Below are positions 1-5,260 of a stretch of 42,259 nucleotides of DNA, piece after piece. The notes under the pieces are model-generated. The model did not search any database. It was given only the letters and a program-made list of their open reading frames with translations, and was not told the DNA's origin. Origin of the DNA: a virus; IMG/VR virus record IMGVR_UViG_3300043567_001340, positions 1-42,259 of that record, one strand, 5' to 3'. Each line of letters opens with the position of its first letter. Position 1 is the stretch's first letter. The position numbers and the translations under genes were made by a program.

Positions 1-126
1 ACGGGGGTTCGCCTCCATGTAGTGGGCAAATTCATCAACCAACTTCTCATCAGTCAATTCTTTTCCTTCATGTCTTCTACGGATGTTACTCAAGAACCAT
101 AACAAATCCGCTCTATTGATTTTCAT
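1..126 (-). CDS. Unknown protein, N-terminal part (runs off the window)
   Basis: An open frame on the minus strand starts with ATG at 126 and is still open at base 1, giving 42 residues beginning MKINRADLLWFLSN. It is rich in charged residues and predicted helical; no family is recognised. The start is supported by a TATCTTTG element (131-138) four bases upstream, which fits the TAnnTTTG -7 box of Bacteroidota promoters, although no TTG is seen at the usual 19-20 base spacing. Such a short leader would make the mRNA nearly leaderless. It lies just downstream of the HAD gene (stop at 142) and may instead be co-transcribed with it. Confidence 0.55.
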   Translation of the reverse strand, partial: MKINRADLLWFLSNIRRRHEGKELTDEKLVDEFAHYMEANPR

Positions 127-141
127 AAAACAAAGATATGA

Positions 142-672
142 TTATTTTTCCAACTTTTTGATACATTCTTCAACTTTATCTCTTAGTCTGCCACCGTGAC
201 CCCAATCCCCATCGACCTGTACGTGTCTCCACATAGGTATTCTTGGTTTCAGGTATTTGAACTCTTTGGATAAATTCATATCGTCAATTGCAATCCAATT
301 TGAAACTTTATTGACTTTGACCCATTGAGCAATTTGAAGTGCTCTTTCTTTCTCTGGTTGAGGACTCATTTTGTTAGTCAAATTTAGATGAGTTGTTAGG
401 TCGATTACAGGTGCATATACACCGTATGAGACAAAAATGTCTTTAAGTTGTCGTATAGAATAGAATTGTTTCCAATCTGAACTGACGACTAAATCGGCAT
501 TTGTTCGCTCACAAATTTCCTGTAATGCCTCACAATCTTCCCGTACCCAAGGATAAGGAATTTGGAATTTGCGAGAATTAGCACATTCGATATTGAAATT
601 TTGAGGTCCTAAATCCCACGTTCCCCAAGCCAAGGGTCCATCAACATCAATAAAAATGATTTTTCGTCTCAT
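142..672 (-). CDS. HAD-superfamily phosphatase-like protein
   Basis: A 176-aa HAD-fold protein. Motif I is IFIDVDGPL near residue 6 (the nucleophile Asp in DVDG), motif II is probably VVSSDW near residue 62, and motif IV is WIAIDDMN near residue 127 (paired Asp). Its small size and layout resemble the HAD domains found in phage RNA-repair and nucleotide-processing proteins (HAD_SAK type). The substrate cannot be told from sequence; a nucleotide or RNA-end phosphate is plausible. It follows tRNA-Ile and tRNA-Cys on the same strand with only 13 bases between its start and tRNA-Ile, so it is probably on the tRNA transcript. A cREC protein, another RNA-processing fold, occurs at 41820-42188. Confidence 0.7.
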   Translation of the reverse strand: MRRKIIFIDVDGPLAWGTWDLGPQNFNIECANSRKFQIPYPWVREDCEALQEICERTNADLVVSSDWKQFYSIRQLKDIFVSYGVYAPVIDLTTHLNLTNKMSPQPEKERALQIAQWVKVNKVSNWIAIDDMNLSKEFKYLKPRIPMWRHVQVDGDWGHGGRLRDKVEECIKKLEK

Positions 673-685
673 AACAAAATTGTTG

Positions 686-758
686 TTGGAATAGGCGGGC
701 TCGAACCGCCGACAACTACCGTATCAGAGTAGTACTCTACCAACTGAGCTATATTCCA
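686..758 (-). tRNA. tRNA-Ile(GAU)
   Basis: A 73-nt cloverleaf on the minus strand: acceptor TGGAATA/TATTCCA with discriminator A, D-arm GCTC..GAGT, anticodon arm CTACT-CTGATAC-GGTAG (anticodon GAU), T-arm GGCGG-TTCGAGC-CCGCC. CCA is not encoded. It sits 6 bases from tRNA-Cys and just upstream of the HAD gene, so the mature tRNA must be cut from a longer transcript. Confidence 0.93.
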
Positions 759-764
759 ATTTCG

Positions 765-836
765 AGGTCGGTACAGGATTCGAACCTGTGTAGAAAGTTT
801 TGCAGACTTCCACCTAAGCCACTCGGCCAACCGACC
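765..836 (-). tRNA. tRNA-Cys(GCA)
   Basis: A 72-nt cloverleaf: acceptor GGTCGGT/ACCGACC with discriminator U (the usual identity base for Cys), anticodon arm GAAGT-CTGCAAA-ACTTT (anticodon GCA), T-arm ACAGG-TTCGAAT-CCTGT. CCA is not encoded. It lies 5 bases after the stop of the 842-1651 gene on the same strand, so it is probably processed from that transcript. Confidence 0.93.
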
Positions 837-841
837 ATATT

Positions 842-1651
842 TTATTTTTTACCAAAATGTTCGAGTTTTGCATCAGACCTATTCTTGATGATTTTTTTGT
901 TGAACGTATATACAGGGTTTTGACAATATCTGATATCTGTGCAATAACATTTGTCCATTCCTAACATCATGTTGACATCATCTAAGGTCACCAATGGTGA
1001 TAACTCATTCAACATCGCGTAGAGTGCTGCATGTTCCATCCAGATATAATTTGTAAACATACGGAAAAACTTTTTTGGTACGATGTTGAAAACATTACCG
1101 TTTACACGATTATGTTTTTGCCAAGGCCAAAATTCTGTCTTACCATCACTTAGGTATGCTTCCTTAAATTCAGTAAACATTTGCCAATCTGTCTCAGGCC
1201 ATAACCAATTCATTTTATCATAGTCTACAGTCAGGTCATTGAGACTCTTGAGGAAAAAGGTGTCAGTTCTGATGATTGCATAGATATCATATTCGGGAAT
1301 TTTATTTTTCAATTTCTTAAATCTCCCTCCACTACGAAAGTTACCTGGAGGAACATTGTATCTCCAAAAATAATAATTCTTCATTACCTCCTCATCATGT
1401 AGACTAACCTCATCGTAATCCAAGAAAATGGCATTGTAGAAACGAAAATATTCGGCATACTTATCGTGTTTGTTAGTCAATAATGCAAACTCCACATCAT
1501 AACCTTGTTCTCTTAGTGGATTGAAAATATTCTCCTGATGATTTTCATAGTTTTCTTTCATATCCGTGGAATAGGTGTATGCACCATCATGAGAAAGTTC
1601 AAATTCGGAATATCCATTTCCGACATAAATCACTAAACATGTTTTTTTCAT
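842..1651 (-). CDS. Possible glycosyltransferase-like protein
   Basis: A 269-aa soluble protein that I do not firmly recognise. The N-terminus KKTCLVIYVGNG looks like the first strand of a Rossmann-type fold. DIYAIIRTDTFFLK (around residue 125) carries an acidic RxD motif of the kind that positions sugar nucleotides in some glycosyltransferases, and GNVFNIVPKKFF (around residue 185) resembles an acceptor-side loop. No signal peptide or membrane segment is seen. It lies between tRNA-Phe and tRNA-Cys on the same strand. A role in sugar transfer to host surface or virion is only a guess; a GT17-like protein (20427) and a sulfotransferase (2925) also occur in the window. Confidence 0.4.
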   Translation of the reverse strand: MKKTCLVIYVGNGYSEFELSHDGAYTYSTDMKENYENHQENIFNPLREQGYDVEFALLTNKHDKYAEYFRFYNAIFLDYDEVSLHDEEVMKNYYFWRYNVPPGNFRSGGRFKKLKNKIPEYDIYAIIRTDTFFLKSLNDLTVDYDKMNWLWPETDWQMFTEFKEAYLSDGKTEFWPWQKHNRVNGNVFNIVPKKFFRMFTNYIWMEHAALYAMLNELSPLVTLDDVNMMLGMDKCYCTDIRYCQNPVYTFNKKIIKNRSDAKLEHFGKK

Positions 1652-1667
1652 AATATTTGTTTTTTTG

Positions 1668-1740
1668 TGGTAATCGTTGGTTACGCTCCAACTCCTCAGG
1701 ATTTTCAGTCCTACGCTTCTACTAAGTTAGCTTGATTACC
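1668..1740 (-). tRNA. tRNA-Phe(GAA) with non-canonical D- and T-loops
   Basis: A 73-nt cloverleaf with a fully paired acceptor (GGTAATC/GATTACC, discriminator A), anticodon arm TAGGA-CTGAAAA-TCCTG (anticodon GAA) and a perfect 5-bp T-stem GTTGG/CCAAC. The T-loop is AGCGTAA, not TTCNANN: T54 and T55 are replaced, and T54-A58 is swapped to A54-T58. The D-stem has only three clear pairs (GCT/AGC) and its loop lacks the GG that normally docks into the T-loop. The tertiary elbow is therefore atypical. It may be a functional divergent tRNA or a decaying one; the perfect helices argue against simple decay. Confidence 0.75.
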
Positions 1741-1767
1741 GAATTATTGCTAAAATTTAAGATTTTG

Positions 1768-1839
1768 TAGCCCCGCACGGAGTCGAACCGAAATCTCCAC
1801 CGTGAAAGGGTGGCGTCCTAACCATTAGACGACGGGGCC
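1768..1839 (-). tRNA. tRNA-Glu(UUC)
   Basis: A 72-nt cloverleaf: acceptor GGCCCCG/CGGGGCT with discriminator A, anticodon arm CCACC-CTTTCAC-GGTGG (anticodon UUC), T-loop TTCGACT. The T-stem has one T-T mismatch. CCA is not encoded. A complete host-type promoter at 1848-1878 places its -7 box 8 bases upstream of the mature 5' end. Confidence 0.93.
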
Positions 1840-1847
1840 AAGAACTA

Positions 1848-1878
1848 CAAATTTACAACCAATATTTCAAAGAACCAA
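1848..1878 (-). promoter_or_regulatory. Host-type promoter, TTG-N20-TAAATTTG
   Basis: On the minus strand TTG (1878-1876), a 20-base spacer and TAAATTTG (1855-1848) match the Bacteroidota -33 TTG / -7 TAnnTTTG pattern. It would start transcription about 4 bases before tRNA-Glu and then read tRNA-Phe, the 842-1651 gene, tRNA-Cys, tRNA-Ile and the HAD gene. Confidence 0.7.
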
Positions 1879-1892
1879 ATAAACTTCCTAAA

Positions 1893-1930
1893 AACAAAAA
1901 ACCCCGAACCACTTACGTAGTCCGAGGTTG
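1893..1930 (-). terminator. Rho-independent terminator
   Basis: On the minus strand AACCTCGGAC (1929-1920) pairs over 10 bp (two G-U) with GTTCGGGGTT (1909-1900) around a 10-base loop, followed by TTTTTTGTTTTT. It ends the mini-gene/tRNA-Leu transcript and separates it from the tRNA-Glu promoter that lies immediately beyond. Confidence 0.8.
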
Positions 1931-1951
1931 TATATATAACTCTTCAGGAGT

Positions 1952-2038
1952 TTACATGTTTACCGAACTACGCATAGGAGTTTTCCAACAAATCTCTTGT
2001 TGACTACTAAACTCTATATGGAAGTTCATTGTTTTCAT
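1952..2038 (-). CDS. 28-codon mini-ORF with its own upstream box and terminator
   Basis: A minus-strand frame ATG (2038) to TAA (1952) encodes 28 residues starting MKTMNFHIEFSSQQEIC. A TATTTATA box (2051-2044) lies 5 bases before the ATG and a strong terminator (1929-1893) follows 22 bases after the stop, so the unit looks like a complete small gene. No family is recognised. The same layout occurs at 5066-5226 with an unrelated 27-residue peptide. The region also contains short inverted repeats (for example CAACAA..TTGTTG at 1987-2003), so a small RNA is the alternative reading. Confidence 0.4.
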   Translation of the reverse strand: MKTMNFHIEFSSQQEICWKTPMRSSVNM

Positions 2039-2043
2039 TCAGT

Positions 2044-2051
2044 TATAAATA
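2044..2051 (-). promoter_or_regulatory. TATTTATA box (putative late promoter)
   Basis: Minus-strand TATTTATA five bases before the mini-ORF start at 2038. It is one of about fourteen sense-oriented copies close to start codons in this window. Confidence 0.45.
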
Positions 2052-2078
2052 TATTCAAAATATTGAAAGTGTCAAGTG

Positions 2079-2164
2079 TACCTCGGGCCGGAGTCGAACC
2101 GGCACGGACATTACTGTCCAAGAGATTTTAAGTCTCTCTTGTCTACCTATTTCAACACCGAGGT
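2079..2164 (-). tRNA. tRNA-Leu(UAA)
   Basis: An 86-nt class II tRNA: acceptor ACCTCGG/CCGAGGT with discriminator A, anticodon arm AGAGA-CTTAAAA-TCTCT (anticodon UAA), a long variable arm GGACAGTAATGTCC and T-arm GCCGG-TTCGACT-CCGGC. CCA is not encoded. A TATTTTTG -7 box lies 6 bases upstream. Confidence 0.95.
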
Positions 2165-2170
2165 ATTAGA

Positions 2171-2178
2171 CAAAAATA
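2171..2178 (-). promoter_or_regulatory. -7 box TATTTTTG of tRNA-Leu
   Basis: Minus-strand TATTTTTG fits TAnnTTTG and lies 6 bases before the mature 5' end of tRNA-Leu, the same distance range as for tRNA-Glu and tRNA-Pro. No clear TTG is seen at the expected -33 position (CTG is nearby), so strength is uncertain. Confidence 0.45.
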
Positions 2179-2189
2179 ATAAAAAAATT

Positions 2190-2906
2190 TTATTCAGAAA
2201 ATTTTTCTTCGAAAATTGTTTTATTGATTTGCTCTTCAACATTTGCGGTGTGAAGTAACTCTATAGTTTTTGTATCGGAATCAAAGATAAACTGACCCTG
2301 AGAACCTTCATTTATTTCCCAACCTCCAAAATGATTTTCTAACTGACGATAACACCAATCTTCGACCTTGTCTGGAACACGAATATTATTACTGAAATTA
2401 TCCTCTATATAACCACTGTCACCACTACCATTGTAATCAAGAGTGAATTCTTTATCTTTGACGCCATTATCATCAAAAACCTTTGAAATAGAATCAAAGA
2501 GTTCGTCTAGTTGTTCATCATCTTCGTAAGAAACACCTTCGGTTTCTGAAGTTTCATAGTAGGTATAAAAATCAGATATAGTAATCGTTGAATTTCTACA
2601 ATCTATTTCAATCTCAAGTCTTCTATAATTTAATTCCTCATAAGGTTCTTCAATAAGATTTTTGGATTGTATAAAATCAAAAATTTTTTCAAAGATTTGT
2701 TGTAACTCTTCAGTAATATCTACTCTGTAGTTATTAGAAAAAGAGGTGAACTCCTCCCAATGAATATCATCAATTACATAATCATCAAATTCAATCTCAA
2801 GAAGTCCTTCACTCATACCTGAGGCTTTCAAGTATCTTGTATAACTTCGAAGATATTTTTTTTCTTCGGGAGATAGTACTGTGGGTAAAGATTGTTCTAT
2901 TTTCAT
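2190..2906 (-). CDS. Unknown acidic protein
   Basis: A 238-aa, very acidic protein without signal peptide or membrane segment. The N-terminal part (SPEEKKYLRSYTRYLKASG) is helical and basic; the rest alternates acidic strands, for example RRLEIEIDCRNSTITISDFY, and is probably an alpha/beta domain. No family is recognised. A TATTTATT box (2917-2910) lies 3 bases before the ATG, which would place it with the late-type genes. It is followed by tRNA-Leu on the same strand. Confidence 0.6.
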   Translation of the reverse strand: MKIEQSLPTVLSPEEKKYLRSYTRYLKASGMSEGLLEIEFDDYVIDDIHWEEFTSFSNNYRVDITEELQQIFEKIFDFIQSKNLIEEPYEELNYRRLEIEIDCRNSTITISDFYTYYETSETEGVSYEDDEQLDELFDSISKVFDDNGVKDKEFTLDYNGSGDSGYIEDNFSNNIRVPDKVEDWCYRQLENHFGGWEINEGSQGQFIFDSDTKTIELLHTANVEEQINKTIFEEKFSE

Positions 2907-2909
2907 AAA

Positions 2910-2917
2910 AATAAATA
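2910..2917 (-). promoter_or_regulatory. TATTTATT box (putative late promoter)
   Basis: Minus-strand TATTTATT three bases before the ATG at 2906, inside the 18-base gap after the sulfotransferase gene. Confidence 0.45.
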
Positions 2918-2924
2918 TGTTGGA

Positions 2925-3503
2925 TTATTTCCAAGAATTCTTATCATATCCAAATAATTCAAAATCATTTCTAAAATTATCAAAAATGTAATTTGATAGA
3001 CTTTCATCGTATTCTTTTTTCCAATAATCAAAATTATCTTCTCTGTATTGATTTGTTTTTATATTCTCAGAAAATATTTTTTTTAATTCCTTACTCATAT
3101 TTTCCTGAATAAATTTTATTTTCAATAAATCTTCTTCAATATTTTCTACTCTTACAATATAATCAGGTTTTTTTTTGAATGATAAGATAAATTTAGAAAT
3201 CCATAATTGATGTGGGTTTTGATTGTGTTTATTTAAATTTTTCAAATTTGTATGAATCCAATCATGAAAGGAAACGTTTGATAAATTTTTTTGTTCCTCA
3301 AACATTTTAAAAATGGACACCAATCTTTTATATGGGTTGTGAACGTTGGTTATTAAAACATAGTCATCCGAGTCTTTTGGAAAATTTTCATCGTGATATT
3401 TTGTACTATCAAAATTAAAATATTCCATAATTGGGACACAAGCTCGTGAAGCAGTACGAATCGGTGTGAACCATAAGATTTTATTTTTGTGAGAATAATT
3501 CAA
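2925..3503 (-). CDS. Sulfotransferase-family protein
   Basis: A 192-aa protein of the sulfotransferase fold, which moves a sulfuryl group from PAPS to an alcohol or amine. The 5'-phosphosulfate loop is FTPIRTASRA (residues 12-21) and the 3'-phosphate motif is ITNVHNPYKRLVSIF (about residues 51-65), equivalent to the family's RDPYxRxxSxF with Arg replaced by His-Asn. A second helix with WISKF and YIVRVENIEED fits cellular sulfotransferases. It is shorter than most (230-300 aa). It overlaps the next gene upstream (ATG at 3503, stop of the 3500-3853 gene) by 4 bases. The acceptor could be a surface glycan; no sequence evidence decides this. Confidence 0.7.
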   Translation of the reverse strand: MNYSHKNKILWFTPIRTASRACVPIMEYFNFDSTKYHDENFPKDSDDYVLITNVHNPYKRLVSIFKMFEEQKNLSNVSFHDWIHTNLKNLNKHNQNPHQLWISKFILSFKKKPDYIVRVENIEEDLLKIKFIQENMSKELKKIFSENIKTNQYREDNFDYWKKEYDESLSNYIFDNFRNDFELFGYDKNSWK

Positions 3504-3853
3504 TCTTCAAATTCAAGTTTTACAGTTTTCATCATCCAAATCGGTCTTTTATTTTCACTCAGATTATTCACCCATTCTTTAGCTGAAGGTATGTAGTTAT
3601 TACAATCTTCTTTCACATGTTGTTCACCGACATACCTTGTATACACAGTTTTACCATCACTGTTCTTGAATTCAGTCCCAAAACGTTGTTCCATCTCAAA
3701 AATTCCTTCAGAATGATGTCTGAACATTCTGTGGAGAGAATCACCAAACCAACCTTTTGTTTCATCTAACCACTCGTGTAGATGTATGTAATCTTCGGGT
3801 TTACCACCAAATTTTTTTGCGGAAGATTTGGCATGTAAGTTGGGATGTGCCAT
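3500..3853 (-). CDS. Small conserved protein (DUF6915-like)
   Basis: A 117-aa protein starting MAHPNLHAKSSAKKFGG and containing HEWLDETKGWFGDSLHRMF, HHSEGIFEMEQRFG and GEQHVKEDCNNYIPSAKEW. This pattern of conserved His/Trp/Glu residues matches a small protein family common in phages and bacteria that I know as DUF6915; its function is unknown. The many ordered His and Glu residues suggest metal binding, but that is inference. It starts 15 bases after tRNA-Thr on the same strand and its stop overlaps the sulfotransferase start by 4 bases. Confidence 0.65.
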   Translation of the reverse strand: MAHPNLHAKSSAKKFGGKPEDYIHLHEWLDETKGWFGDSLHRMFRHHSEGIFEMEQRFGTEFKNSDGKTVYTRYVGEQHVKEDCNNYIPSAKEWVNNLSENKRPIWMMKTVKLEFED

Positions 3854-3867
3854 TTCAAGAAATTTTG

Positions 3868-3940
3868 AGCCAGAGACAGGAATCGAACCTGCGACCTACT
3901 GATTACAAATCAGTTGCTCTACCTGCTGAGCTACTCGGGC
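3868..3940 (-). tRNA. tRNA-Thr(UGU)
   Basis: A 73-nt cloverleaf: acceptor GCCCGAG/CTCTGGC with a C4-U69 mismatch, discriminator U, anticodon arm ACTGA-TTTGTAA-TCAGT (anticodon UGU), T-arm GCAGG-TTCGATT-CCTGT. CCA is not encoded. The acceptor mismatch is the only defect. Confidence 0.92.
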
Positions 3941-3946
3941 TTGTTG

Positions 3947-4019
3947 AGCGGAAGACCAGGCTCGAACTGGCCACCCCGACCTTGGCAAGGTCGTGCTCTA
4001 CCGAATGAGCTACTTCCGC
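3947..4019 (-). tRNA. tRNA-Gly(GCC)
   Basis: A 73-nt cloverleaf with perfect acceptor GCGGAAG/CTTCCGC and discriminator U, anticodon arm CGACC-TTGCCAA-GGTCG (anticodon GCC), T-arm GCCAG-TTCGAGC-CTGGT. CCA is not encoded after it. Its 5' end directly abuts the CCA of the 40-nt minihelix element. Confidence 0.95.
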
Positions 4020-4059
4020 TGGAGTGCAGTGGGGTCTAGAACCCCTGAGGCCACTGCAC
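4020..4059 (-). ncRNA. tRNA-minihelix-like element ending in UCCA
   Basis: Between tRNA-Asn and tRNA-Gly the minus strand can fold as GTGCAGT/ACTGCAC (7 bp, acceptor-like), an inner arm GGGG-TTCTAGA-CCCC resembling a T-arm, then discriminator T and CCA, which is directly joined to the first base of tRNA-Gly. It looks like a tRNA without D- and anticodon arms. An alternative fold extends the outer stem to 9 bp (GTGCAGTGG/CCACTGCAC) with an 18-base loop. None of the ten full tRNAs here encodes CCA, so this CCA stands out. It could be a stable RNA like T4 species 1 and 2, a processing signal, or a tRNA relic. Confidence 0.45.
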
Positions 4060-4074
4060 GTTTTATCCCCTTTG

Positions 4075-4146
4075 CGTCCTCTCATGGTCTCGAACCATGG
4101 ACCCTCTCGTTAACAGCGAGATGCTCTACCACTGAGCTAAGAAGAC
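4075..4146 (-). tRNA. tRNA-Asn(GUU)
   Basis: A 72-nt cloverleaf: acceptor GTCTTCT/AGAGGAC with discriminator G (usual for Asn), D-arm GCTC..GAGC, anticodon arm TCTCG-CTGTTAA-CGAGA (anticodon GUU), T-arm CATGG-TTCGAGA-CCATG. CCA is not encoded. Confidence 0.95.
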
Positions 4147-4150
4147 GTGG

Positions 4151-4224
<74 letters not shown>

Positions 4225-4232
4225 AAGTCTCA

Positions 4233-4240
4233 CAAAATTA
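4233..4240 (-). promoter_or_regulatory. -7 box TAATTTTG of the tRNA-Pro/Asn/Gly/Thr run
   Basis: Minus-strand TAATTTTG matches TAnnTTTG and lies 8 bases before mature tRNA-Pro, the same spacing as the complete promoter of tRNA-Glu. The -33 region is AT-rich without TTG at the expected distance. Confidence 0.5.
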
Positions 4241-4282
4241 TAATAAAAAAAATTAAAAATTAAAATTATCAGAAAAATTTGA

Positions 4283-5032
4283 TTACTCTATCTCCCAAAA
4301 CTTCTTTCTTTTGTCAATATTTGATTGAAGTTTTACTAATTGTTGGTTGAATACTTTGATTTTATTATCAACAATTTTTTTCTTTGCTTCGAGATATTCC
4401 CAATAATCTTTACCTTCTTGTTTGAAACGAGCTCTATCAATTGCGCTTGTTTCATCTGAGAAAACTTTAGGTCTTCCTCTTCTTGGAGTTGAGATTTCAA
4501 CTTCAGGTTGGTCAATCACTGATGGAGGAGTTACGGGTGGTAAATCTTTACTAATGTCTTGTACAGGTTCCTGAGGTGCGGGTTTAAGTCTTCTTATAAC
4601 CTTTATACTCGGGTCGTTTAAGTCAATTTTTGGCTTGTTCTTTGAACCTAGTGGCCTACCTCTTTTTTTACCAATATTATCTTGTATTTCATCTTTTAGA
4701 TAATTTGCAATTTTGGTTTTTACAATAGGAAATCTTTCCATTGCAGTTTTGATAAAATTTTGAGCATCTCTTGGACTCAAACTATTCAAGAAACTATCAA
4801 TATAGTCTGTGGCTAAAACTAAATCATCACTTGATTTTGTGGCCTTTGTAGTATTTGTCGACAACCAACTTTGAAATTCCTGAAGCATTGGTAATGACTG
4901 AATTTTTACAGGATTATCTATTGTACTATCCAAAATCCAACTACCCATATTAGATGCAACCCAATTAAATTTCTCATCGGAATAGTATCTTGCCTCTGTG
5001 ATATAATCTTGGAAATAATTTAGAAATCTCAT
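4283..5032 (-). CDS. AT-hook DNA-binding protein with T4-like capsid-targeting N-terminus (putative internal virion protein)
   Basis: A 249-aa basic protein. Two AT-hooks with the GRP core are visible: KKRGRPLGSKNKPK (about residues 122-135) and TPRRGRPKVF (about 183-192), separated by a proline-rich stretch; the C-terminal 60 residues are a charged coiled coil. The N-terminus MRFLNYFQDYITEAR closely resembles the MKTYQEFIAEAR capsid-targeting sequence of T4 internal proteins, with a possible gp21-type cut after ITE (residue 13). I infer a protein packaged with, and bound to, AT-rich phage DNA, then injected. A TATTTATA box lies 12 bases upstream of the ATG. It could instead be a non-virion nucleoid-type protein. 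Confidence 0.6.
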   Translation of the reverse strand: MRFLNYFQDYITEARYYSDEKFNWVASNMGSWILDSTIDNPVKIQSLPMLQEFQSWLSTNTTKATKSSDDLVLATDYIDSFLNSLSPRDAQNFIKTAMERFPIVKTKIANYLKDEIQDNIGKKRGRPLGSKNKPKIDLNDPSIKVIRRLKPAPQEPVQDISKDLPPVTPPSVIDQPEVEISTPRRGRPKVFSDETSAIDRARFKQEGKDYWEYLEAKKKIVDNKIKVFNQQLVKLQSNIDKRKKFWEIE

Positions 5033-5044
5033 AAAAAATTTATT

Positions 5045-5052
5045 TATAAATA
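5045..5052 (-). promoter_or_regulatory. TATTTATA box (putative late promoter) of the AT-hook gene
   Basis: Minus-strand TATTTATA, followed by AATAAATTTTTT and the ATG at 5032 (12-base gap). The following A-rich then T-rich leader resembles those at 23335 and 31137. Confidence 0.5.
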
Positions 5053-5065
5053 TAACAAAATTTGA

Positions 5066-5077
5066 TATTTATTTATA
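5066..5077 (+). promoter_or_regulatory. Overlapping TATTTATT/TATTTATA boxes
   Basis: The plus strand reads TATTTATTTATA, holding two overlapping copies of the box (5066-5073 and 5070-5077), 15 bases before the mini-ORF start at 5093. Confidence 0.45.
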
Positions 5078-5092
5078 TAAATGAATTAAACG

Positions 5093-5176
5093 ATGTGTCT
5101 TTTGGAAAACGACAACATTTATGAGAACATGGTGATTGGAAATCGAATTAAATTCCGAACCATAAACAAGTATTAA
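5093..5176 (+). CDS. 27-codon mini-ORF between box and terminator
   Basis: ATG (5093) to TAA (5174-5176) encodes 27 residues starting MCLLENDNIYENMVIGNR; no family is recognised. The double TATTTATA-type box lies 15 bases upstream and a strong terminator begins 15 bases after the stop, so the stretch 5066-5226 looks like a self-contained transcription unit. It mirrors the 28-codon unit at 1893-2051. A non-coding RNA in the same place is the alternative; the short frame alone is weak evidence for translation. Confidence 0.4.
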   Translation: MCLLENDNIYENMVIGNRIKFRTINKY

Positions 5177-5190
5177 ATCATTCTATATCT

Positions 5191-5226
5191 GAAGGGGTCA
5201 ACATAAATGACCCCTTTGTTTTTTTA
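5191..5226 (+). terminator. Rho-independent terminator
   Basis: AAGGGGTCA (5192-5200) pairs perfectly with TGACCCCTT (5208-5216) around ACATAAA, followed by TGTTTTTTT. It ends the mini-ORF unit. Its 3' arm overlaps the -33 TTG of the next promoter. Confidence 0.85.
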
Positions 5227-5245
5227 ATAAAATAAACTATTTTTG
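5216..5245 (+). promoter_or_regulatory. Host-type promoter, TTG-N19-TATTTTTG
   Basis: TTG (5216-5218), 19-base spacer and TATTTTTG (5238-5245) match the Bacteroidota consensus. Start codon of the HNH gene follows at 5261. The TTG lies in the terminator hairpin tail, so termination and initiation signals are interleaved. Confidence 0.7.
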
Positions 5246-5260
5246 TTTAAAATTTTTATT

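Noticed and set aside
2076-2258. Plus-strand ORF of 60 codons
   Set aside because: It is the antisense reading of tRNA-Leu and the end of the 2190-2906 gene; the first part is pure tRNA sequence.
5041-5052. T4-type late promoter TATAAATA read in the plus direction
   Set aside because: TATAAATA copies lie mostly upstream of genes on the opposite strand; in gene direction the motif reads TATTTATA at nearly all sites, so that orientation was taken.
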